This document shows positions 41,005 to 50,685 of a DNA stretch of 64,000 nucleotides, in pieces; the stretch's first letter is position 1; every line of letters begins with the position of its first letter. A model generated the notes under the pieces. It worked only from the letters and a program-made list of their open reading frames with translations, made no database searches and had not been told where the DNA came from. Made by a program: the position numbers and the translations under genes. This DNA is from Furcasterigmium furcatum (Eukaryota > Ascomycota > Sordariomycetes > Glomerellales > Plectosphaerellaceae). The stretch covers positions 868,001 through 932,000 of the forward strand of contig BCIA01000002.1 of assembly GCA_001599815.1 (NCBI GenBank), in the 5' to 3' direction.

Positions 41005-42492
41005 ATGGGCAAGGCCACCAGCGGCAAGCGCAACAGCGCAGCTGGCGCATCTCCATACGCCAAACCAGCGCAGAAGACGAACAATGTCTTCAAGTTCAAT
41101 GTAGAACCCACCGCTCCCCGCCTTTGGTGAGGTTTGCACGTTGCTGACAAGCTTTCAGAAAGATTTCGGCCAGCATATCTTGAAGAACCCCGGTGTGTCT
41201 GACGCCATTGTCGCCGTAGGTACACACTCCCTGACCAGACGAACAAGCCGAAACTGAGACGAACCCTCCAGAAAGCCGAACTGAAACCTACCGACTCTGT
41301 CCTCGAAATCGGTCCCGGTACCGGTAACCTGACTGTTCGCATCCTGGAGTCGGCGCGGAAAGTCATCGCCGTCGAGTTCGATCCCCGAATGGCCGCCGAA
41401 GTAACGAAGCGAGTACAAGGGAAGCCCGAGCAGCGGAAGCTTGAGGTTCTGCTCGGAGATGCGATCAAGGTCGAATGGCCTCCCTTCGACGTCCTCATCT
41501 CCAACACACCCTATCAGATTTCCTCGCCCCTCGTCTTCAAGATGCTCTCGATGCCGAAGCCGCCGCGAATGGCTGTCCTCATGTTCCAGACTGAGTTCGG
41601 CCAGAGGCTGGTGGCAAAGCCGGGCGATAAGCTCTATGGACGGTTGGTGCCCTTGGTCTTGAAAAAAGGCCGCCTTCGATACTGACCCGGATGCTAGATT
41701 GAGTGTCAACGCAAACTTCTGGTCGACTTGCTCGATGATCGTGAGTACCATATGCTCGACAGTGCATGAGTGCGGTCTAACGTCATGTGCAGATGAAAGT
41801 CTCCAAGGCCAACTTCAGGCCACCGCCAAAGGTCGACTCCTGCGTGGTGCGCATTGTGCCGAAGCTGGGGAGCGAAAGGCCGACTATCAGCTTCGAGGAG
41901 TTTGACGGTCTCCTGCGAATTGTAAGCCAGCTTACTCTCTCTATCCGAGCCCTAGTCTGACTATCCCAGTGCTTCAACCGAAAGAACAAAACCCTGAGGG
42001 CCAGGTAAGACATGCGACCAGGACGTGATGATGTATCATCTGACACGGAACTAGCTGGCTTGGTACAAAGGAGGTTCTCACGATGCTTGAGAAGGTATGG
42101 CACTGGCTGAACATGGCATTTCGGAGAGCTTTTTGAGCTGACTTATTCTGCAGAACTATCGCACCTGGGCTGCCATGAACAACGTCCCGCTGGACGAGTC
42201 CCTCGTCGATGACGAGGACGAGGCCATGGAGGTGGACGACAACGACAACGAAGAGGGCGGCGACGACGAAGACGAGGGTATGACCGACTTCTTTGCGAAT
42301 CTCAAGCCCGCCGAGCCCGAAAAGACGAAGGCCAAGCACAAGAAGACGAGGGTGGCCGCCCTCGTCAGGGAAAAGATCGAGAATGCTCTGGAAAGCACAG
42401 GCCTGACGGAGAAGCGATCCCGCCAGTGTGACGAGACGGACTTCCTGAAGCTTCTGCATGCTCTCAACTCGGTGGGAATTCATTTCGCGTAG
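41005..42492 (+). CDS. DIM1: Dim1 18S rRNA dimethyladenosine transferase
   Basis: Eight exons: 41005-41100, 41159-41215, 41272-41642, 41698-41740, 41793-41921, 41970-42004, 42055-42094 and 42154-42492. All phases agree; 369 residues. KsgA/Dim1 motifs are read across the junctions: FGQHILKNPGVSDAIV, the SAM motif VLEIGPGTGNLTVRIL, VEFDPRM, the catalytic NTPYQISSPLVF (NxPY), LYGRLSVNANFW (across intron 3), VSKANFRPPPKVDSCVVRI, and CFNRKNKTLRASW (across intron 6). An acidic, fungus-typical insert (Asp/Glu-rich, about 260-295) precedes the helical C-terminus. In yeast, Dim1 makes the m6,2A pair near the 3' end of 18S rRNA and is needed for pre-rRNA processing in the nucleolus. Seven small introns in under 1.5 kb make this the most fragmented gene here. 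Confidence 0.96.
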
Positions 42493-45400
42493 CGCCGACC
42501 CGCGCGAGGTTGCTTTTATACCGGCATGGAGTTGGGCGTTGTGGTCAGAAAACTACAGATATACATGTAGACGCATGGCGGCGGTTTAGACTGTTGATAC
42601 TGAGCTGCGAGAATTCGAGACGACTATTCAACGTATTCAAATTCGGGAAACACTCATATGGGTTTCCTTGGAGAAACCAAGAGACCGCCTCATATAGTCC
42701 AAGTCTCGGTCTGTATTCGGGTTGACCGGGGTTCTTCCCAGGACGGCTGTCTTTTCTTCCACACTCTTGCTCAGTTGTTGCGGTGACTGAAACATCATTC
42801 TTTGCCTTCGTCTTTGCTCCATGACCTATATCCAGATTCATACCAATGAATGCAGCCGACTACCGGCGTATCTCGAGAGAAGGACCCTGAAAAACATCAC
42901 GGTGATACCCGACTCAACCTGCCCGGATGCCGAAAATCGCCGACATTACCTCACTTAGACGTGATGCCATGTACAAACCCCTGCATGATAAATCCTTTTG
43001 CTAAGTTTTCTCTCAAGCTGTCCCCTTCGCCACCTCGTACCAGAGCCCTGGGTTGGTTGCGTCGCAGATCCAAGAGACGAAACCCTCGTTCCTGAAAACC
43101 GGGATGGCTTGAAGGATCAGGGAGGTGGCACTCGTGGCACAACCGAGTCAGGTCGGATTCCCCATTGCCTCGATATGGGCCCTGAGCCTTCCTTGCTTTT
43201 TGCCCGGCTCTCGTAAATGACAGAGCCCTCCGCAAAGCGCTCCCATACCAGAGGCCGCCAACATCTCCCGGAGCATATCGTGAAGTTGCTTCGAAGGCAG
43301 GCATCCGCGCCACGGACTCGCCTCATCGTGGCTGACGCTTCAATCATGCCAACACCTCTCTGGGCTTATCCCATCTCATCTGCCAATCCTCGCCCCAGGG
43401 CGCGGGTTCCTGCGGGGGATGAGCACATCTCTGCACCCCATGCATGCGTGGCTGGCTCTGCTGGCAAGGCGGAAGAGGCGGGCCATCCCATCCCGCCGAA
43501 AGCAGGGTTGTTGGGTTTGGGGGTGGCCAGGCCTGGAGGATCGGCATACAGGGCAACGGATCAATCCTTCCCTTCAACAGGCGCGCGGGCGTCACACGGG
43601 CAGTGCGTGCTGCTCCCGTTTGGGGATCACGGTCCAATCCAGTTCGGGGCTGGAGACCGCGTGCTCGCGGGAAGGGCCATGGAACGAGGGATGGAACGGG
43701 AAGTCCGAGGCGTGACCGGGTCCCGATCTGGAAGAACTGGGACGCGGGTAGACGTGGTCGTCTGGCGTTCGCGGAAGCGCGTGGGATGCCGGTCCTGAGC
43801 AAAATTCGCTATCAGACGCCCGGCGGTTGCGCCATGGTCATGGCAGATGGGTAGCGGCAGAGGTTTGGGGGTTGTTGCGGCCTGACAAGTCGTACAATGT
43901 CAGGGGAACAATATTGGTGAACATGTCACTATCTGCCCGGGTATTCTGGGATTGAGGGCGGGCTGAAAAGCAAACCGCCAGAAATGGATGGATCGACGGA
44001 TATGCTCGCGTCCCAGAGCGTTCGCGACGACCGTCCCCTCGTTCAGCGGAGTGGTTGCACGGCATGTCGTTGAAGAACCTGTTGCTCCTCCTCACGGCCG
44101 ATGATCACAGGAAACGCCATCTCAATGACTACCGAGGGAGACACGAGCCACCCGCCGGCGGGCATTCCCGTTGAGTGCGGTGATGGTGGCTCAGAGGGCG
44201 ATCCCGCCGCCACTGAACGATGGCGACGGACCGCCCCGACTGAATGGTCCGGCTACACCAGTCTCGTCTCTTTGCAATATGCATTGGATGATGGTACTGA
44301 CGTGGGCACCAGCCCCCCCTACTCAACGGCCGGGTGCTCTCGATATGGGACATTGTCTCAGAGAAGAACCGGCGGTAGACAACGTGCGCCGAGTCGCGTG
44401 CTGTCCATGCCGTCCACTTGGCCGACTCTGACAGGCTGCAGGAATGAGCGGTTGTCCGCAAGACCGGTATCGATGGCTTGCGGGTGCAGCCACGCTCCCA
44501 CTCTGGATGCAGAGGGCATCAAGCCACTGGCAGATGACGTTAAAGGCGGTCACTGTTGTAGCGGGTTGCAGCGAACCTCGCTTCTGATGTGACGGGATTG
44601 CACGTTCCTCGAGTGGTCTTGTGACTCGTCGCGATGCTGGAAGGTTTCTCGAAAGACCTCCGGGCGGCATGGCTGCCAAGGGCCTCCATTCTGGTCTAGA
44701 CTGTTGGAGCGGCAGGCCAAGTTACCTAATTTCTGTGGCCAAGTTTCGTCATGGGCTGCCTGGGGCGATCACGATGATGGGACTGGCGGACTGATGAGGA
44801 CAACCTCGGCCGGCGGAACACAAGCCCGCCTGGGGCCTTCACGAAGATGTCGTTCCGTTCGGAGCGAGTCGTCCTCCTTCGCGGGGCCATCATCGACCTC
44901 GGTAACAATGTCTCCTGACAGTGTCACTCACTCTCCGGGGAGGGGAGAGAAGAGTCGACCAGACCAGACCAGCCCTCAGAGGCGCCTCTCCCAAGAGCTG
45001 CTGCTTTCCCGCGTGTCGTCCCGGAACTAGCGGTGATGACGGGGTGATGGCTGGATGGCTCAGGGGTCCGGACCGCATTGCTGGCACTGGCAGATGGGGC
45101 ACCGGTTTTTGGGGCTGCAGGCGGACGTGGACAATGAGTGGAGGAAAGCGTCCGGAAGACTTGCGGTCAGCCATGGAGGTACCCGGCTACGACCGAAACA
45201 GCAAGCTAAAACACGCAAAGACCGCGGGTAGCTCGTGGTCTCTTCCGGTGTAGCGCCAGGTACCCTCCCCCCCTGGGTGGACATCCACCATCGTGACGTG
45301 TGCTTGGGGCCCGTTTTCTGTGAGGTGCTGGGTTTCTCCAGGCGTCTCCTGTCCCTCGGGTCCAACCCTTGCCTGCCCTGTGTGCTTGCTTCGGTCCGGC

Positions 45401-47218
45401 AAAATGGCTGCCTTGGACGTCTCGATTTGGACCCGTTCGCTTCGTGTCCAGAGTCCGTATTCGAAAGCGACGGCGGAGCGGGACGCACAAACTCGTACAT
45501 ACTTATGTATGTACTGGTATACTATAGAGACGACCAGCTAGGTCATCGCCCGTTGATAAGCAAGTCCGAATGACGACGGGCGTCAACGTTGGAACTGGGG
45601 CCGGGGAGCCAGCCGTTGTTTTCAGGAGCAAGCAGGAACCTTGCAATCATGAGGACGCACGAACCGCTGAGCAGACAGAGTCCGACAGAGTCGACAAGCA
45701 GCGCCTGGCGGGCTGGCACTGGCTGGGTGGTTGACTGGCTGGCATGTTTCGCCCATTGTCCCCCCTTGTCAGTCAGTCCGCCCGATGGATGAGCGACCAT
45801 CCGTCCCATTCCTCCAGGAGGGATTGCCTGGGCCAAGTCGGGTGGTGGGAAAACTCTGCAAGGTCCGAGACAGAAGCACACATGCTCGCTGCATGAAGAA
45901 AGCGGAGGCTTGACAGTGATCGGCCGTCGATTCCAGTCAGCGGGAGCAGAAGGAAGGAAACGCTCTTTGCTTCTCCCCGACGTCCTGTCCAGGGCACAAC
46001 TGAATGGAAGAAGAGTGGCCGTGCAGCCCAATCCGTTCGGGTGCGACGCTACCCTACCTGGGCACCGTCGGCCAGAGTGGTGCTGCTCAGGTACCAGTGC
46101 TTGCTTGCTGCTTGCTTGCCGGGACGGATCCCGGGGTTAAGGTCGCCAAGTGGTAGCGTGGTGGTGCAAGGGAGAAAGACAGCGCCAGAGGGCAGAGCTG
46201 GGCGGATTCGGGACCTTTTCCGGCGGGGGTTACCGAAATCGCAGCACTGAGGTTCGGCATGACTGGGAAGTACCCCGAGGTATCTCGTCAGCAGGGAGTG
46301 GCGCAGAGGGGACTTCGCGGCCCCTCAGTTCTTTCTGCTTCCATTCTGTCCCGGTCCCTTCATGATGTTCTGAGCCTGAGACGGGCCCATCAGACGGTGC
46401 CCACCCTTGCCAAAACGGGCTTAAGGCCAGGGTAAATGACGACCAGGATTCGGACCTGGATTCTTCCCATTCCCCCTTCTTGCGTCCCCCGCCCGCCTCC
46501 CGTCCCCTCTGAATGAGTGCCCTGTGATTGATGACTGCCCGCTGTCCGTTTCGCACCGTACCTTGCCCAGAGCGTCTTAGGCCCCGGAGACTTGCCAGCT
46601 TTTTCCCATCAAACGACATCATCCTCCGTCTCAGCGAAATACACTCCCGTCCGCCCCCATCCACCATCCTTTCCCAACAATCGCCCGCCGTCCATCACAA
46701 CCCTTCACCTCCGGACCGACCTCTCTGCGAACCGCGACCCTGACTCTCGAATCTCCTTTGACATTGCAATCAACCCACATCAGCACCACGTGAACGTCCC
46801 ACCGACTCTGCCGGGCGTGCGCGTCGTTGGTGGAACCACGAAAGCGACTCCTTTGGTGCTCCTTGTTGTGTCATTGGAGCTGCAACTTCGCCCTCGTGCA
46901 TACTTTCACCACAACTGCAAGCCCACGGTCAATTCGGATTCCCGGGACTCAGGCCACAGTCGCCACCGCCACAACGTCTCTCGATATTTCTACAACATCT
47001 TACAGCAACTGCGACCGATCACAGTACTCGAATACCCAACTTCCGAACTCCCCTCGCCGTTACACGACACCACACTTCGCCGTATCGTCTCTTGGATGAT
47101 AGACCTTTCCGACCACCCCCAGGACCTCTCGAGCTAGATATTCTGCCCTCCTCACTGGCATGAGTTCGACTACATCGAGGTCCTTGCTGTTTAGTCGTTC
47201 CGTCCACAACCTGCGACC
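42493..47218. other. 4.7-kb region without a recognisable gene; VAC7 leader at right end
   Basis: The longest gene-free stretch of the window. Open frames on both strands are short or low-complexity and none shows a domain or a splice pattern. The last ~700 bp (46.5-47.2 kb) is C/T-rich with many ATGs and stops, as in a long fungal 5' leader of VAC7. A perfect 8-bp inverted repeat lies at 45495-45514. The middle has no clear repeat or transposon signature. Confidence 0.5.
45495..45514. repeat. perfect inverted repeat, 8-bp arms, 4-nt spacer
   Basis: GTACATAC-TTAT-GTATGTAC. It lies in a short AT-richer patch inside a GC-rich gene-free region. It could be a small hairpin or a dimeric factor site, or chance. 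Confidence 0.7.
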
Positions 47219-49996
47219 ATGGACAGGTCGGCAAACTCGTCAACGGGCAGCTTAAACGCTGCCCTGTCGTCACGAGCTGCCCCATCTGACATCCCCCGGA
47301 TACCGTCTCCAACAAATACTTTCGACTCAAAACAACAGTCCGCCAGCTACTCCCACAGCCCCTCACCCCTTGCGTCCAGAGAGTCTTCCCCCACCAGACC
47401 CTCGAACAGAGCTGTGTCGTCGAGAGCAGTGCGACCCAGCTCTCGATCGAGACGAAACAGCCAGCAAGAGACGAGCCCATCTCGCACCCCACGATCGAAT
47501 CTCCCCGTTCAGACATCCTCCAAAGTACTCAGCGCGGCGACCACACCAACCCTGCGTCCCGCGTCTTCCGATCTGGAAGGCCGGCTTAATGGTGGTCCTC
47601 AGAAGTATCCCAACGTCGAGACACCACAGGCACGGGACAGCCCTCGCTGGCCCGTGTCTCCTCGCTTGAGATCGCCCCCTCCCCAACTGAACCGACCCGT
47701 CTTCTCGTCGTCCCGACGCAGCGAACCAGAGGCCCCTCGGATCAGCTTACAACGAGCCACCCCATCTCCCGGACATGACGGTGCGGCCAGTATGTCTGAG
47801 AGCGAAACGGATGATTCTCAGGGCCCATCCGGCATCCGAACCCCCGCGCTCGGGACCGGTTCAACCTTGGAAACCGTTCAAGAAGTCAGCCAACCGAACT
47901 CGCCAGGCCAGCTGGATGATGCTCTGGACAGGGTCAACGAGAAGTTGTCCAGTGACAACGACGCCAGCCCGCTGTATCCTGTTCTTTCCGACAGCAGATT
48001 CCCACCGCTCACCAAATCCACTGGGTCCATCATCGACAGCGGCGGCGAAGGAAGCAGCAAGGCCGATTCGAGAAGGTCCCAGAGCGTGGCCGCTCCGCCT
48101 GCCATCACGAGACAATCCAGCGCCTTGTCCGCAAAGAATGGAAAGACGAAGGCTGCCACCGGCGAAGGTTCCGTCCAGACCATGATCGTCGAAACCGAAA
48201 CGGTATCATCCATCCCTCAAGTTGCTTTGGCTCCGGGAAGCAAGGCCGAGAGCACCAGCGGCGGTACGCTCAGGGCAAAGCCCAGCACCGAGACCATCAA
48301 GCCGAAGAAGGAAAAGAAGAAGAACGGCCGCAACAAACCAACCGTTGCTCAAGGCACTGGTGAGACACCACTATTTACTTCGACCGTTCCGTACCAGCTT
48401 CGTCATCACCAGTCGATGCGATCCCTAAGGATAGCGACTGCGGCCGGCGTGTCTCCCACCGCGCCTTCCGGTCAAGGACCGGGGCAGGAGGAGATGACTA
48501 GCCCAATACGCTCGTCCACGCCGGGCAGTCGAGCATCCAGCATAAGTTTTCAGATGAGCAACTTACTGACAAGACCACGTCCAGCATCGTCCAAAGCAGA
48601 TATCTTCGAGGCCAAAGTGGCCAACGCCGTTGACGAAGCCGATACCTCCGACTCCGAGGAGACCTTTGTATATGATTCTAACCCTCCCGACGGAGGAGAC
48701 AGACCCCGCCGATTCCACCACTCGAGGACCCCGAGTGCCACTTCGATGGCTAGCCAAGCCGACAGAACGGCTATGCGCTCCATCCACGCCGTCATGGAGA
48801 CCAACGGGCCGCCTGTCACCGTGAAGAAGGGAATGAAGTTCGTCAACTCGTTCGCTGGAAGCGGCAATGACAGCCTCACTCCAGGCGATGACGATGGTAA
48901 GGGCAGCGGTCGCAGTGCTGGCTTGGGCTCTGGCAGGGGAACAACACGCCATCACCACCACAACCATCTCACCCACATCGGCCGCTGGGGACGCAACGGA
49001 AACAACTCCCACCCTTCTCTCTTCGACAACGAGTCCCCGTTCCCGAATGCCGCCCGCTCTAAGCTGTCTGGCAATACGTCCAGGCAATCATCCCAGCCAC
49101 CCAGCCCGAGAAACGCCAACGGTCGTGCCACTGCTCAGTCGACCAAGAAGGCTTCGATGCAAGGCCATGGCTACGACTTGGATGACACGACGGGCGCTGA
49201 CGATGAACGCACTCCCCTCATCGCCAACTCTATGCGGTCCACACGAGGCCGCAACAGGCGGAATCCCGCGAACTTGCGCCACCTCGAGTCACAGTCGTAC
49301 CGCCAGCAGCCTTCGTATCTGAATCGCTTTGCCGCTTGCCTCGTGGTCACCATGATGCTCCTGCTGGTCATCACCGGTGCCATTGGCTTCATGTTTGCGA
49401 CATCTCAGCCTCTTTCTGACATTGAGCTTGTTGCAATCAAGAACGTCCTCGCCAGCGATCCCGAGCTCATGTTCGACTTGACCGTCAGAGCGCACAACCC
49501 GAATATTGTGGTGGTCAGCATCGACCAGGCGAACATTGAGGTCTTTGCTAAATCCATCCATGCTGGCACCGACTCGGACTGGTGGAAGATGCCTGACGGT
49601 CCCGATGACCACAGCGACGAAATTCACATTGAGGATGATCCTCCTTACCCGCCCGACGATGATGCCGCACCCAACATGCGCCTCGGAGCTATTACCGAGT
49701 TTGACAGCCCCCTCTCATTTGAGGGCTCGTTCTTTAACAAGGGCGTATCCGTGTCGACCGGTGAGATGCGTCTCGGCCTGCCGGGAAACCACTCCGCGGG
49801 TGGTTCCGAGCGTTGGGGTCGCATCATCCAGGACGAGTTCGATCTCGTCCTCAAGGGCGTCGTTCGATACAGCCTGCCGCTCAGCCAGCGAGTCCGGAGC
49901 GCGCCCATCTCCGGCCGCACGACGGTCAAGCCAAACTCGGCCAACGACCCCTCCCTCAACTCGACATTGCCACAGGACGGCAACGAAATATCCTGA
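47219..49996 (+). CDS. VAC7: Vac7-like vacuolar PI(3,5)P2 regulator
   Basis: A single exon of 925 residues. The first ~690 residues are disordered, Ser/Pro/Arg/Thr-rich, with a basic KPKKEKKKNGRNK patch and a conserved ATSFTSTVPYQLRHH-like region (TPLFTSTVPYQLRHHQSMRS here). A DERTPLIANSMR block precedes a single membrane span (about 703-726). The lumenal domain at the C-terminus has IELVAIKNVLASDPELMFDL and VRAHNPNIVVVSIDQANIEVFAKS, the LEA2-like fold typical of Vac7, then SFEGSFFNKG. In yeast, Vac7 in the vacuole membrane activates Fab1 kinase and controls vacuole size and inheritance. Architecture, length and lumenal motifs agree with the family. Confidence 0.9.
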   Translation: MDRSANSSTGSLNAALSSRAAPSDIPRIPSPTNTFDSKQQSASYSHSPSPLASRESSPTRPSNRAVSSRAVRPSSRSRRNSQQETSPSRTPRSNLPVQTSSKVLSAATTPTLRPASSDLEGRLNGGPQKYPNVETPQARDSPRWPVSPRLRSPPPQLNRPVFSSSRRSEPEAPRISLQRATPSPGHDGAASMSESETDDSQGPSGIRTPALGTGSTLETVQEVSQPNSPGQLDDALDRVNEKLSSDNDASPLYPVLSDSRFPPLTKSTGSIIDSGGEGSSKADSRRSQSVAAPPAITRQSSALSAKNGKTKAATGEGSVQTMIVETETVSSIPQVALAPGSKAESTSGGTLRAKPSTETIKPKKEKKKNGRNKPTVAQGTGETPLFTSTVPYQLRHHQSMRSLRIATAAGVSPTAPSGQGPGQEEMTSPIRSSTPGSRASSISFQMSNLLTRPRPASSKADIFEAKVANAVDEADTSDSEETFVYDSNPPDGGDRPRRFHHSRTPSATSMASQADRTAMRSIHAVMETNGPPVTVKKGMKFVNSFAGSGNDSLTPGDDDGKGSGRSAGLGSGRGTTRHHHHNHLTHIGRWGRNGNNSHPSLFDNESPFPNAARSKLSGNTSRQSSQPPSPRNANGRATAQSTKKASMQGHGYDLDDTTGADDERTPLIANSMRSTRGRNRRNPANLRHLESQSYRQQPSYLNRFAACLVVTMMLLLVITGAIGFMFATSQPLSDIELVAIKNVLASDPELMFDLTVRAHNPNIVVVSIDQANIEVFAKSIHAGTDSDWWKMPDGPDDHSDEIHIEDDPPYPPDDDAAPNMRLGAITEFDSPLSFEGSFFNKGVSVSTGEMRLGLPGNHSAGGSERWGRIIQDEFDLVLKGVVRYSLPLSQRVRSAPISGRTTVKPNSANDPSLNSTLPQDGNEIS

Positions 49997-50685
49997 AACC
50001 TTTCCCTATGTCCCATTTTTCTACTGTATACCGAGCGTTGCGACACGGCATACCCAATGCAGGCGGGCGGCGTTTTTTTTCAAGCCAGATTCACGACCAC
50101 AAAACAAAAGCGACGGCAACATCACGTCAACGACGGAAATAAACTTGGAATGTACATATTCTCGGGGGCTGGGTCGCGGCAAGAGGGGCCCGTAAGACCC
50201 CTTCCTTCCACCCCGGCCCGAATCCTTCAGACAGGCGCGCTCGTTGACGGAGAACGAGGCGTGTGGGTGGGCTTCTTTCTTCTTTTTTTCTTCCGGGTTG
50301 GTTATGGGTATTGGACCCCGCCTCCCACGGGAGGCAGGGGGGAGGACGGTTCGCGAGAACTACATCATAGAACGGACACAACTGGCGACACCCAAATGTA
50401 CTTGTAATGACTTCATGACACTCAAGCCGACTGGGCTGCCAGAGCCGCAGTCGGAGGAGGCGAGCCGCCGAGAGTTTGGAGGGACCTCGGGAGGCGCGGC
50501 CTCTCGAGGGCTGGGGGATTAATACTCCATCAGGTGTACATAGCCCACCGAAGCCGATGAGAGGGGAATCGAGACATTACCACACTGGCACGAGTTTCGT
50601 TTGATTGCATTCATTATTACATGGTATTGTGACACGCTAATACAGCGAGGAGCTGTGGTACAGGAAGGATTATATCTATCTTCTT
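49997..50685. other. convergent 3' region between VAC7 and DUF3433 gene
   Basis: 689 bp between stop codons. No gene or RNA was recognised. Confidence 0.4.

Noticed and set aside
46592..47137. 181-codon frame upstream of VAC7
   Set aside because: Low-complexity His/Pro/Ser composition in a C/T-rich leader; better explained as 5' UTR with upstream frames.
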